Counted from the first letter of the stretch, positions 34,500-46,620 are shown. The stretch: DNA of 64,000 nucleotides from Asterias amurensis (GCF_032118995.1 NC_092650.1:3286001-3350000), one strand, 5' to 3'. Notes: generated from the letters alone by a model not told the origin. Numbers and translations are program-made.

Positions 34500-37400
34500 A
34501 TGGGGTTGTTTATACGTTCGCTCTTGGTCGTTTTGATCGTGAAAGCTCAAGTTGAACTACAAGTTGAAGCTTCGAGACATCAGAGAACGGTTTCGTGTAA
34601 TATAGACACAAATAGTAAGGTAGCCGAGTTAAGGCTTATTGTAGAAAACTACCTAGTCATTCTTGAAGATGAACTCAGAAAAACACAAGACCAGGTGAAA
34701 GAGCTCAAAGTAATAATGACTGATATTAATGAAACTGTTTCATCGGAGCGGAAGGAAACACGACGTATGGTTAGTGAGTTGCAGACTGCAGTATCAACCA
34801 ACCAAGAAACAGCTACCTCTGAGCAAGAGGAAACACGTCGAATGGTTAGTGAGTTGCAGGCTGCAATATCAACCAACCAAGAAACAGCCACCTCTGAGCA
34901 AGAGGAAACACGTCGAATGGTTAGTGAGTTGCAGGTTGCAGTATTAACCAACCAAGAAACAGCTACCTCTGAGCAAGAGGAAACACGTCGAATGGTTAGT
35001 GAGTTGCAGGCTGCAATATCAACCAACCAAGAAACAGCCACCTCTGAGCAAGAGGAAACACGTCGAATGGTTAGTGAGTTGCAGGCTGCAATATCAACCA
35101 ACCAAGAAACAGCCACCTCTGAGCAAGAGGAAACACGACGCGTCGTGTTTCCTCTTGCTCAGAGTTCGCGACGTATGGTTAGTGAGTTGCAGACTGCGGC
35201 AAGACGTACAATGGCTGCAATATCAACCAGCCGAGAAACAGTCACCTCTGAGCAAGAGGAAACACGACGTATGGTTAGTGAGTTACAGGTCGCAATATCG
35301 ACCAACCAAGAAACAGCCACCTCTAAGCACGAGGAAACACGACGTATGGTTAGTGAGTTGCAGACTGCAGTTTCGACCAACCAACAGAAGGTAACTGTCG
35401 CACTAAGAAACACAACACTTCAGTTAAAAGACACAAGACGTGAAATGGGAGTCATTGGGCGTCAGGTGGAAGAACTCCAGGAGTCAGTATCTAGGTTGAC
35501 GAAGAACCATGGTAGGTTTTGTTTGCTCACAATCGTGGTTAAACCATGGAGGTAGAAATAGACACAAGCAGACAACACTACCTCTTAAATATCCAAGACT
35601 TTGTTTAGGGGAGACTGTTGTACACAAAAGACCCCTAGCATTGGCGGCCACCTTTAATGTCAATCTATCAACGCGTGGTGACGCACTGCGCATTATTTTC
35701 CGCCAAAGATGGCCCTTTATGGACCTCAGTGGCGACATTATACAAGTGGTCTATTTAATCACCATTCGAAACGTACCCCCCACACCTGATCGTAAGCATT
35801 ACACGTTAAACTGTCCATAATTATAAACATGCGTTCAAATTTACTCGTACACAAAAGTGCGACGACAAGGGTGTTTTCACTCCGAGTGGTATCACTTTCG
35901 CTCTTTTGAGAGTGAAAGTCAATCTGTGTTACTCTTTTTGAGTGAAATTGGAACAAACTAACTTCACTCTAAATTGAGTTGAAAGTACCCGTCTTTCACT
36001 CTAAAAAGAGTTTTTCGTCATGGCTCTTTGCAAGAGTGGTATGGCGGACAAAAGGAGTGTTTTTTCACTCTTTTACATTAAGAGAGTTTGTATGTTTAAA
36101 GGTACTGGACGCCTTTTAGTAATTGTCAAAGACTAGTGTTTTCACTTGGTGTAACTCGACATTATTATGCATAAAATGACAAACCTGTGTAGTCGTCGAA
36201 TTTGCAAGAGAATAAAGAAAGAAAAAACACCCTTGTCACACAAGTTGTGTGCTTTCAGACGCTTGATTTCGAGACCTCAGCTGAGGTCTCAATTTCAAAT
36301 CAAATATTTTAGTGGGAACAAATTACTCCTTTTTCGAAAACTACGTTACTTAAGAGGGAGCCGTTTCTTACACTGTTTTATACCATCAACAGCGTTCCGT
36401 TGCTCATTACCAAGTAAGTTTTATGCTAACGATTATTTTGAGTAATTACCAGTAGTGTCCAACGCTTTAAAGAGAGGGATATACGCCTTTCTTAATAAAC
36501 TGCGCCAATAAAGTATCTAAACACTTACAAATGGTCCGATATATCAGAACCTGAAATAGTGTGCCAAAAAATAATTATTCTTTCCGAGTCACCGTTAATT
36601 TCTACACATTTTGACACATCTTGTGTTGCGCTACGATGTTGTTTGGTGGATTCATGGGCACTTGAGTGGCATAAGGTCGAATTTCAAAAGTTGCAAAAGC
36701 CCCTATTCAAGCTAAATCATTGATAGTGACGAGTAAGATCAGCGTTTCTTTTGCCCGCCTTTTACAAATGATTTTGTTTTTGTCGCGTGTTGGATAAATC
36801 GGTTGCGATGAACATACAGCATTAATTGTCAGTAACCAAGCAAAGGGGCCAAAAATGGGAGGCATAGATCAATATGGGTCAAGAGCCAGATTCCTTGATA
36901 TGGTTAGACAGGGAAAGGTGTTTCAAGATGACAGGACAGATGGCTCAACTGACCAAACAGGAAAGAGGACGGATCGTTGGTTTGATAGAAGCCGATATGT
37001 CGATTCAAGCTGCAGCTCATCAAGTTGGAATGTTATCAGCGACGGTCAGTAAATGGTGGAATCGCTACCAAACTCAGGGAAATGTGGACGACCTGCCAAG
37101 GAGTGGCCGTCCGATGGTGAATTCTGCGCAGAAGAAAGTGAACAAGTCCATCTAGCCTGACATCACTCTCGAGGGATTGCGACGCATCCTGATCAGGAAA
37201 TGGCAGGGGATTGACCAGGGACAGATCAGAGGTCTCATTGGGAGTATGAGAAGACTACTCCTTGGCGTTCAGGACAGTGATGGAGGACACACTAAGAACT
37301 GAGGACAGGATATCAGCAGTTTTAGAGTTAAAGATACGGCAGTAAATTTCATGGTCAAATAAACGAAACGAGTTTGTGTCTTTTGTCTTGATTTTGTCTG

Positions 37401-39829
37401 TGTGTGATGCTTACGAGAGTTCCCTTCTGGAATTGGGATGAATAGGGGCTTTTGCAACTTTTGAAATTCGACCTTAAGCCACTCAAGTGCCCATAAAACC
37501 ACCAAACAACATCGTAGCGGAACACAATAGGTGTCAACATGTGCAGAAATTAACGGTGAATAAAAATGAATAATTATTTTTTTGTATACTATTTTAGGTT
37601 CCGATAAATCTGACCATTTGTAAGTGTTTAGATACTTTATTGGTGCAGTTTATTATTTATGCATGAGGTACGTCACAATGCTATTCCAAAACGAGGCGAT
37701 GGGCGCAGCCACTGCAAGTGATGGGGGAAGTGCGCCCATAGCCTCATTTTGGGTAAGAATTATGACGTCATGCACAAATATTAAGAGAGGCGTACAGTAG
37801 TAGATGATTCTCATTTCAATCTTGTCCTGGTATTCTGTTTTCCGTCTATACTAAAATCATCATCTCGTTTTTTATATAAGGAGTCAGAGATTGTTCCGAC
37901 GTGCTCGCAAGAGGTGAGGCATGCAGCGGCGTTTACGCCGTAAAGCCGGACTGCGGTGCGCCATTCGATGTGTACTGTGATATGGAGACAGACGGCGGAG
38001 GCTGGACGGTAGGACAATGGAGGACTTTCCATCCAATATACACCTTTTTAGAAGTGTAAAGTCTAAAATGTTAGGTGAACACAAAGCCATTCAAAACGAT
38101 GTGCGTTAATTTTTCTTCGATAGGTTTTCCAGCGGCGCCAGGACGGCAGTGTAGATTTCTATTTGGACTTTGCCAACTACAGCCGGGGCTTTGGGAATCT
38201 AGAGGGAGAGTTTTGGCTCGGTAACGACAACTTGCACCGTCTGACTGCTCAGGGCGAGTACGAACTCCGCGTAGATCTCACAGGCTTCGACGACGATACC
38301 GGCTTTGCCTTGTTTGAATCGTTCAGCATCGCCGATGTTAGCGACAACTACAGGCTGTTGTTGGGAAGCTACTCGGGAACCGCAGGTAAGATGCTATAAG
38401 TGGATACTTCGTAGTAATACAGAAATATTGCAGGGTATTCTGTGTCCATCGCTGTGACCGATTGTTTTTGGTAGATGTCAATGAAAGACAGAAAAGAAAC
38501 ATCGTGATTCAAATAGTTGAATGAGAAATCACCTCTTTCTCAGAAACTACGTTCCTTCAGAGGGAGCCGTTTCTCACAATGTTCACATCTCTCCATTGCT
38601 AGTTCAAGTAAGTTTCTAATAATCATTTTGAGTAATAACCAACAGTGTCTGGAGTGCCTTTAAAAGTGGAGGGGGAATTGTCTATGTTTTGTTCCTCAAC
38701 TCCAGACGGAAGAGGAGGGGTAGAATTTTGCATCCCTTGCTGCTCAAACCAAGCCGAAAATTGGAGGGGTGTAACTTTTATTATCCTTTGCTGCCCAACA
38801 CCAAGTAAAAAAGAGGAAGATGATGTTTATCCCTTGAAACTAAAAAATGACAAAATGTACGACAAATAACTTGAATTCAGCAATTTTAAACTCGCTAGAA
38901 ACATTTAACAGAATCGTAAAACCACAATTTGGAGGAGAACAAATATAACGTACAAACGTTGCTTTTAAATCCCGTTTCGATAGCAATTTTCGAACTATCT
39001 TATTAAACTGTAACTTAAAGCAATTGCACAACATCGGTAAACAGTATTGTCCAAAGGCCACTTCGTGTATGTATCACAACGTATATATAAAACAACAAAC
39101 CTGTGAAAAGTTAGGCTCAATCGGTCATCGGAGTCGGGAGAAAATAACGGGAAAACCCACTCTTGTTTCAGCACGTTTCGACATGTCATGACATGTGTAT
39201 AAAATAAATCCCTTATTGTTGATATCGAGAATTTTAATGTCTCCCAAAAAGTAAAGCGTTTCATGGAATAATATTTCAAGGGAAGTCTTTCACCAGTACC
39301 TTCTTAAAGTTATTTGTAAATCTGTGTTAATTTTTGATTCTGTTCAGAATGTGTCCAATGGCTTTTAAAACAAACAAAATGCAGTTAAAAATGAACCTGA
39401 TTGTGAAACATTTACTTCACTTCTCCCAATATCCCAGTTCCATTAATTGATAAATTTGTTTCTAATCACACCTTATCGGCCTAAGTTATGTTCGAAACAA
39501 ATCAATGTTTAAAGTTACCTCCTTTCAACATCGCCTTTATTTACACGTGGCTATGCTATAATGGCTACGTGTGTTATCTTTCAGGAAACATGTTAGTATA
39601 CCACAATAACCGGGCCTTTACGACCAAAGACCGAGACAACGATGCCTGGGGTGTTAACTGTGCTGAGCGAGTCCACGGAGCCTGGTGGTACCGTGCCTGC
39701 TACGCCTCCAATTTGAACGGGAGATACTTCAATGAGGCCTCTACGAACGAAGAAGGAATTAAGTGGCGTTACTTTTCGGGTTCCCGCTCACTCAAAACTA
39801 CTGAGATGAAAATTAGAAGGAAAGTTTAG
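34500..39829 (+). CDS. FReD gene B: secreted coiled-coil fibrinogen-related protein
   Basis: Exons 34500-35511, 37881-38008, 38124-38385 and 39585-39829 give 548 residues with the same phases as gene A. Signal peptide [20 protein letters not shown], then a stalk of about eight 25-residue repeats. One repeat is disrupted by an in-frame palindromic insertion ([19 protein letters not shown]). The FReD is complete: [54 protein letters not shown] and [20 protein letters not shown]. Exons 2-3 are almost identical to gene A, but exon 4 differs at about 17 of 82 residues. Intron 1 carries a TA-flanked Tc1-like element that A and C lack. The donor of exon 2 is GTAGGA rather than GTAAGA, still plausible. 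Same inferred role as A: secreted sugar-recognition protein. Confidence 0.87.
35117..35164. repeat. 48-bp perfect palindrome in exon 1 of gene B
   Basis: Two 24-nt arms (CTCTGAGCAAGAGGAAACAC plus GACG, then its exact reverse complement) meet without a spacer at 35140/35141. The left arm is the normal repeat sequence; the right arm is the same sequence copied inverted. The reading frame stays open through it. Confidence 0.97.
35867..36094. repeat. ACTCT/AGAGT repeat element in intron 1 of genes B and C
   Basis: Contains many inverted ACTCTTTT/AAAAGAGT blocks (for example TTTCACTCTAAAAAGAGTTT). A near-identical copy is at 50258-50484 in gene C. Gene A lacks it. Likely a MITE that entered before B and C separated, or a segment lost from A. 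Confidence 0.6.
36100..36466. mobile_element. Family-1 TTAA MITE in intron 1 of gene B; matching copies in C and A
   Basis: AGGTACTGGACGCC to CAGTAGTGTCCAACGCT between TTAA sites. The copy in C is 50490-50853. Gene A keeps only the right half (about 27072-27311). Confidence 0.85.
36498..37650 (+). mobile_element. Tc1/mariner-like DNA transposon with ~212-bp terminal inverted repeats
   Basis: Inverted repeats 36498-36709 and 37439-37650 (AACTGCGCCAATAAAGTATC at the outer end) flanked by TA. The uninterrupted site is seen in gene C near 50880-50890, which fixes both ends to the base. The interior carries a transposase remnant. The element is specific to gene B, so it inserted after the duplications. 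Confidence 0.93.
36928..37155 (+). pseudogene. Tc1-type transposase N-terminal remnant
   Basis: Encodes [19 protein letters not shown], then [20 protein letters not shown] and [13 protein letters not shown]: the helix-turn-helix DNA-binding domain and GRPR-like motif of Tc1 transposases. The DDE catalytic region is missing. Downstream, about 37196-37303 reads as the family's C-terminus ([17 protein letters not shown] then GGHT) in another frame, so the core was deleted. Confidence 0.85.
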
Positions 39830-41566
39830 TCCTTAATTAAGATGGATACCATTATAAAAAGGTACGCAGTAATAAACATCTCCTCATAAATCACCTGATC
39901 GCTTCATCTTATTAAGTTTCTCGTAAATGTTTAAACAACAATAATAATTAAACCTGTACTTTGAAACCTAAAAATGTAAAACATGTACAACAATTTAATG
40001 TGAATTAACTTTTAATGCAATGGATTAAATGAGACATGTATAAAAACCGTGACATCCGGTAGCTAAAATAGTTGCAGAAAGTAACTAATAAGGAATGTCA
40101 GTTTAAACCCAATTAGACTTCCAAGTACAAACGCGTCGCTTATAAAACTCTCAAGATACCCTTTTAAATAACCCGTTCTAAATCCGACTCGTATAATGAG
40201 AGTGGATGCTACATCTTCACGAGTGTTTTTATAAGCAATAAGGTGGCTCGTTGAATCGAATACAATATTTTATTTAGTCAATTTTGTCGTGAAAGATCCG
40301 GTATTGTAAGTTGTTCACATAGAATTTATAAATATATACGAGAATTAAAAAGGGCTTAAAGATGCCTTGTCATATGTTTGGCCCCAAATATTAAAAAATA
40401 TATTTTTTTGAGTGAAAGAGTATAACTTTTTACTTTCAATGGTCAGGAACCATGACAAAAATTTAAAACGTTTCTTATAAAACATAAGCACTTTATTTCA
40501 CTGCTACTATTAATTGGCAGACTTTTTCGAGCAATGGCTCAAATGAAAGCTTGTAACTTTCTCGACCCCCATCAAAATACCTAGTGAATTTTAAATCAAA
40601 ATTTGTGGGTCAAATCGGCCAAAAATCTGACATAGCATTTTAAATACGGTTCCATACTAAATCGACGCCTTTTTAAAGGCAGTGGAAACTATTGGTAATT
40701 ACCCAAAATAATTATTAGCATAAAACCGTACTTGGTAACTAGTAATGAGGAGAGGTTGATAGAATAAAACATTGTGAGAAACGGCTCTCTCTGAAGTGAC
40801 GTAGTTTTCGAGAAAGAAGTAATTTTCCACGAATTTGATTTCGAAACCTCAGATTGCAGAACTAGATTTTGAGGTGTCGAAATCAAGCATCTGAAAGCAC
40901 ACAACTTAGAGTGACAAGGGTGTTTTTCTTTCATAGCTATCTCGCAATTTGTACGACCAAGTTGAAATTTTCACAGGTTTGTAATTGTATGCATTATGTT
41001 TAGATACTCCAAGTGAGAAGACATGGTCCTTGACAATTACCAATAGTGTCCAGTGTCTTTAACCACAACTGTCTCATTTCCTATTGTTCTGTTTGGGTTG
41101 TCCCTATTGCGAATGCTTTGTAAGCAAATGGCGGTTTGGTAGAAGTCGATTATTATCTTAGTAGGCCTAATAAGACTAATATTAACTGCAATGGATATGT
41201 CCTGGTTAATTAATGATTATAATCTATGACATAAGTATAATCTATGAATGAAATCTAAAATAAACAACTGTGTAAAAGGTAATGATCCAACTTGGGTAGG
41301 TTTCTAATTTCCTGTACTCAAAATCTTTCAGATTGGATTCACTGGCTATCCCAATGTGATGAAACTTTCAAAGATTGGTTATTTTGCTAAGTGGATTTTG
41401 AACTTCAGGCTATATTGGTTTTTTTTTAATCTGAAGACGTCGTGCGGTTTTTACAACCCAAACCTTCCTGCGTTCGAGCAAGAATGTCATGAAATCTTCA
41501 CCTGATACACTCTCACTTGAGTTATCACACGGCGACTGTTATAATTTATGAAACTTCTCCAATTAA

Positions 41567-41802
41567 AGCCACTGGACACTTTCGGTAAACAGTAATATCT
41601 AAGGCCCACACTTCGTGTATCACAATGACAAACCTGTGAAATTTTAGGCTCAATCGGTCATCGGAGTCGGGAGAAAATAAAGCATTTCATGGAATAACAT
41701 TTCAAGAGAAGTTTTTCACAATTACCTTCTGTAAACCCTGTAAGTTATTTGTAAATCTGTGAACTTTTTGTGTTCTGTTCCGAAAGTGTCCAATATATGG
41801 CT
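41567..41802. mobile_element. Family-2 TTAA MITE, absent from the paralogous site in unit A
   Basis: AGCCACTGGACACTTTCGG to AAAGTGTCCAATATATGGCT between TTAA duplications. Unit A has the empty site (AATTAAACGCCGCGC, about 32274-32288). This proves TTAA targeting and dates the insertion after the A/B duplication. Confidence 0.92.
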
Positions 41803-41996
41803 TTAAACGCCGCGCACTTTAGCCGGAAAGTGTGTGGCGAACATTTTTTTTTTGAAAATTTCCTTCTAGCTGAGAAAAAGTACTATAAATCATTTCTTAT
41901 TCGCTTTCTCAAGATTATTTGGCCGATTTTTATGATTCAAAATTTGCTTTCACGAAAACAATGTGAGGCTACTTCGTTATAATCTAAACAAAAACA

Positions 41997-42653
41997 ATCT
42001 TCAACAAAAAACTTTACTTCTTACGTCAACTTAAACGATGTAACATTCCTGTTAATGACTTGAGAACAGTGTATTTGCAATATGTTCGACCAACTCTTGA
42101 AAACGCCTCACCTGCCTGGTTTTGTGGTCTTACCAAAGTCCAAAGAGAGTGCCTCGAGAAAATGCAACGAAAGGCATTCCGTATCATAGTTACTTGGGAT
42201 TTTTGTAAATTTAAATCTTATGCTGATATTTGTGTGGTGCTTAACATTCCGCCCCTCACTGAAAGACTTGAACAGCTCTCTTTGAACTTTGGTAATTCGC
42301 TCCTGTCCTCAAGCAAGCATAGAGAGTGGCTGCCTCCTGCAAGGAATAATAACCTTAGGAATTCCGACTCTTTGTCTAGTATTAGGTGCAGAACCAACCG
42401 ATACAGGTCTAGCCCCATTCCCTACCTCACCAGTATTTTGAACATGTAACACACTTTGGCAGGCCTCATATTTTTACCATCGATTTTATTCCCAGTTTTT
42501 TTCCTTTTTGCGTGTGTGTGTTTGGTTTTTTGTTAGTGTGTTTTTTATGTGTTTGTTTGTCTGGTTGAGTGTTTGTTTGTTTGTTTGTTTGTTTGTTTGT
42601 TTGTTTGTTTGATTGTTTGTTTGATTGTTTGTTTGTTTGTTTGTTTGTTTGTT

Positions 42654-42736
<83 letters not shown>

Positions 42737-42789
42737 TTTGTTTGTTTGTTTGTTTGTTTGTTTGTTTGTTTGTTTGTTTGTTTGTTTGT

Positions 42790-42845
<56 letters not shown>

Positions 42846-43110
42846 TTGTTTGTTTGTTTATTGGGGGGGTTGGTCTCAGTTGGGTTGTTAGTTTAGTGTG
42901 CTTGTTAAATATTTATTGTTTTTGTTTTATCTAATTTTGGTTCTCATAACGTCTCTTTTGACTATGCTCTTAATTTTTAAATTTTTCTTGTGTATAAATT
43001 TTCTCCTCTGTTTTTAAAAATTTTATATAAAAATGTAAATCTGTATTTTAATTCAGTCTCTGGACTGCGACAAGCAGATGTTTTTTACAATAAACCAGTA
43101 ATAATAATAA
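41997..43110 (+). mobile_element. 5'-truncated LINE behind gene B
   Basis: From about 42003 the frame reads KLYFLRQLKRCNIPVNDLRT, VYLQYVRPTLENASPAWFCG and ends [13 protein letters not shown] with a stop at 42447-42449: the reverse-transcriptase C-terminus of a non-LTR retrotransposon. A 3' UTR with a long TTTG/TCTG/CTTG microsatellite follows, then an AATAATAATAA tail. Unit A has an empty site near 32463-32475. Confidence 0.87.
42557..42860. repeat. Compound tetranucleotide microsatellite (TTTG, TCTG, CTTG)
   Basis: About 300 bp of pure tetranucleotide repeats in blocks: TTTG, TCTG, TTTG, CTTG, TTTG. It reads as open Cys/Leu/Val frames in all three plus-strand phases, which is an artefact of a 4-bp period. 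It lies inside the LINE 3' UTR. Confidence 0.97.
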
Positions 43111-43316
43111 TAAACAAGAATCTACAATTCCGTATAGTACAGAAAGCAGAGAAAGAAAGAAAGGATCATAGACAACACCTGACTGTGGGAAAACCAACAA
43201 TGTCGCTCTATCTCATCATGAAGTGTACTTTTACCTTTTACACTGATGTGTGTTAGCACACTATACACAGTAGCCTACTTTACCGAGCTCTGTTGAACAA
43301 CAAATCAAACATATTA

Positions 43317-43392
43317 CTCGGGTGGGATTCTAACCCACTTGCAATTCGAGAGCAGTTTCTAAACCAACTAGACCACCGAGATTACCCGGTAG
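43317..43392 (-). repeat. tRNA-like SINE head
   Basis: The minus strand reads TCGGTGGTCTAGTTGGTTTA and then GGGTTAGAATCCCACCCGAG, with A- and B-box-like segments. A truncated copy sits at 32644-32672 in unit A, so it predates the A/B duplication and is close to its 3' boundary. Confidence 0.5.
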
Positions 43393-43501
43393 CTACTAGA
43401 GGCAGTACGAATCCTATGTTTTGGCAGCGGGTACGATTTAATATAATGTTAATGAAATGTGCATTGGGGGTAATATCCCGATGCAAATTTAACATCTCTT
43501 G

Positions 43502-43887
43502 AAGACACTGGGAGTGGACACTATTGGTAGTTGTCAAAGACCAGTCTTCTCACTTTGCGTATCTCAATATACGCATTAAATAACAAACCTGTGAAAATTT
43601 AATTTAAGCTCGATTGGTCGTCGGAGTTGCGAGATAATTATAAAAGAAAAAACCCTTTGTCACACGAACTTGTGTGCTTTCAGATGCGATTTAGAGACCT
43701 CAAAATCTAATTATAAGGTCTCGAAATCAAACTCGTGGAAAATTACCCTTTTCTCAAAAACTACATTTTTTTCAGAGGGAGCCGTTTCTTACAATGTTTT
43801 ATACTATCAACCTCTCTCCACTAATGTTACCTAGTGAGGTTTGATGCTAATAATTATTTGAGTAATTACCAATAGTGTCCACTGCCT
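43502..43887. mobile_element. Family-1 MITE
   Basis: Starts GGAGTGGACACTATTGGTAG, ends CAATAGTGTCCACTGCCT, then TTAA. The interior has GAGGGAGCCGTTTC and GGTCTCGAAATCAAA. Confidence 0.8.
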
Positions 43888-44297
43888 TTAAATGACTGTA
43901 TTAATTATATAAGCGATTTCGTTAGAGATCGGGTGCACAAAATAACACATGGAAGATCAAAGAAAAGGGATGATATAGACAAGCCCACAATGTCGATCCA
44001 CACTAACTTGACGCGATTTGCGTAAAGATAAAAGATGTTTTTGAGAAAATGTAAAACTTGTTTAATTTCCACAGATGCATTCTCGAGGCTGTACAGAGTG
44101 TGTTTAGTCGACCCTCGTCTTAGGGTCATGTATCGATCCGATTTAATCACTCAAAGGGCTGTCTAGTCACAAAGTAAACAATTATTTATCTCAACACCTA
44201 ATACTTTATTTATTACCGATTTTTGTGTTATCTGTTTTGTCAAAGGTAAAACATATGGCCGAATAAAATAATAGTTTTAGTTGACACTGTTGCAACT

Positions 44298-44466
44298 AAG
44301 GGAATCAATGTGTGGTGAAGAGGTTTTCAACTAGTGGTTTAATCCCAACGAGGCCTGGTTCTTGATAATTTTACCGAGACGAAGTCGAGGTAAATTATCA
44401 AGAACCAGGCCTCGGCGGGTTTAAACCACTAGTTGAAAACCGATTCAACACACTTTGATTCCCATT
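44298..44466. repeat. Foldback (palindromic) element
   Basis: The left arm (GGGAATCAATGTGTGG, GTTTTCAACTAGTGGTTTAA, CGAGGCCTGGTTCTTGATAA) is repeated inverted in the right arm after a loop near ACCGAGACGAAGTCGAGGT. It would form a hairpin of about 80 bp. No coding content. Confidence 0.9.
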
Positions 44467-46064
44467 CATAAATACCTTTTCGGTCAAAATACATCACACT
44501 TCTGGTCAAAAAATAAATGCAAAAATTTGAACTTTTCAATGATTTCTTTCAACACAACACCCCTCCAGCTATGAAATGGTAAGGCCCAGTCAAGGCCCTC
44601 GGGTAAACAACTCCTTATAAGGGAATGCTGTGCGCGTATCGCGTGATGTGGCAAAACTGTCTCGGCCGTTGCTCTCGACCAATATGAGTGAAGAAACTAT
44701 GGAACGCCAAAGAGGCATTTAATCATCGGTGATGGTCTTTTGCAACCGGTGATCAAATTTGTCATCGGTGGTGGTCCTATGCGATCGGTGGTCCATTTTA
44801 GCGATCGGCCATGCATATTCATGATCGGTGATGGTATTAGCGATCGGTCATGCATATTCACGACCGGTGATGGCTTTTTGCAATCCCTGGTCAACTTTAG
44901 TGATCGGTAATGACTTTTTGCAATTGGTCAACTTTAGGGATCGGTGATGGCTTTTTGCAATCGGTCAACTTAAGTGATCGGTGGTGGCTTTTTGCAATCG
45001 GTCATTTTAAGTGATCGGTGGTGGCTTTTTGCAATCAGTCAACTTTAGGGATCGGTGATGGCTTTTTGCAATCGGTCAACTTTAGGGATCGGTGATGGCT
45101 TTTTGCAATCGGTCAACTTTAGTGATCGGTGATGGCTTTTTGCAATCGGTCAACTTAAGGGATCGGAGGTGGCTTTTTGCAATCGGTCAATTTTTGCAAC
45201 CGGTGATGGGATTTTGGGATATCCGTATTTTGCGTCCGGTCGGTGCAGGCCTACTTCAAAACCTATGATTGTGTAGATTGTGGATATTAATTGTTGTTAT
45301 TTTCTAGTTCACACCACCATGGAGGAATAAATTACACTCACCAGCGGGTTGACTGACTTGCCAAACATTTTTAGAAGAGTACCATTTTATAACTATGTAA
45401 GGGGGAACGCAACAAACATCAAGTTAATCAGCTCTTTCTAAAAAGATAATAATAATAATAATAACAAATGGGTAGGAGAGGGTGTGGAAGGGTTGTCTAT
45501 GTCCCACAATTGGTTGTCGTCTTCCGGAAATGGTGTATGCCGGGGAAATACAAATATTTATATTCAGTGAAGGGAAATGTTTTTGAACAAAAGTCTCTAC
45601 CGAGAGTTTTGTGTGTAAGGGGAAATCTGAAATCATACAAGTAGCCCTGTGTAAACAGACTCGGAGGTGAGAACATTATGACCACACAAAAAACGTTTTG
45701 ATGGAAAACACATATTATGTGCATCATGAATGTGATGGACAAACACAGACCGGGACGCACTCAACACGTTTTATAAAAGGCTAGGTAAAGTATTATACAA
45801 ATATTTCCTTGTAAAAAACGGAGAGGCACGTATTAATTGAATCCAAAGCGAAAAACGTACTGTGTAAAGTTCTTAATTTAGGGGGGGGGGGGGGTGTATA
45901 AAGTTTAAAGATGAAAGAGTTAAATCTTATATAAAATTGAAGCTTGAAAATAAGCTTTACTCTAAACGTAATTTTGTTTTAAATTATTAATTAATTAACC
46001 TTGTGATCTTCATTTGCATATTTAATTAGTAAATCTTAGTAGAGGGCCATATCTCAAGAAGTAT

Positions 46065-46620
46065 ACTTCCGGGTCAACCGGAAGTTGGCCCATTTTTTGT
46101 TTCAGTTATACTACACAACCAATCTTCATTTTTTGTTTCAGTTATAGACTCCTTTTAAATTTTTACTTTGGAAAACCGTGACCTCATGTTGACCTCTATT
46201 TTCGGGTCAACCTGAATTGAGACCAGATCTCAAGACCTATACAACCTATTTCAAACTTGTTCCAGTTTCCGCGACCCCATATTGACCTCTACTTCCGGGT
46301 CAACCGGAAGTGGGACCATATCTCAAGAACTATACAACCGATTTTCAAACTTTTTTTTCAGTTGCACACTCCTTTGTGTTAAATATTAACTTTGAAAAAT
46401 GTGTCCCCTTGTTGACCTCTACTTCAGGGTCAACCGGAAGTGGGATTATACCTCAAGAACTACACCACTAATTTTTCAAACCCTTTTTTACTTAGAGACT
46501 CTTTGAGCATTAAGGATTAACCTTAACAAAATTTGCCCCCTATATTGACCTAGCTCTACTTCCAGGTCAACCGGAAGTGGGACAATATCCCAAGAACTTC
46601 ACAACCTATGTTCAAACCTT
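46065..46620. repeat. Tandem ~133-bp repeats with a palindromic CCGGGTCAACCGGAAGT core
   Basis: Five copies of a unit centred on CTACTTCCGGGTCAACCGGA near 46068, 46202, 46294, 46426 and 46562; one interval is shortened to about 92 bp. Each unit also has ATATCTCAAGAACTATACAA. It lies inside the 44788-48437 element. Confidence 0.85.

Noticed and set aside
42549-42934. Three overlapping Cys/Leu/Val-rich ORFs
   Set aside because: A tetranucleotide microsatellite is open in all three phases; this is no evidence for a protein.
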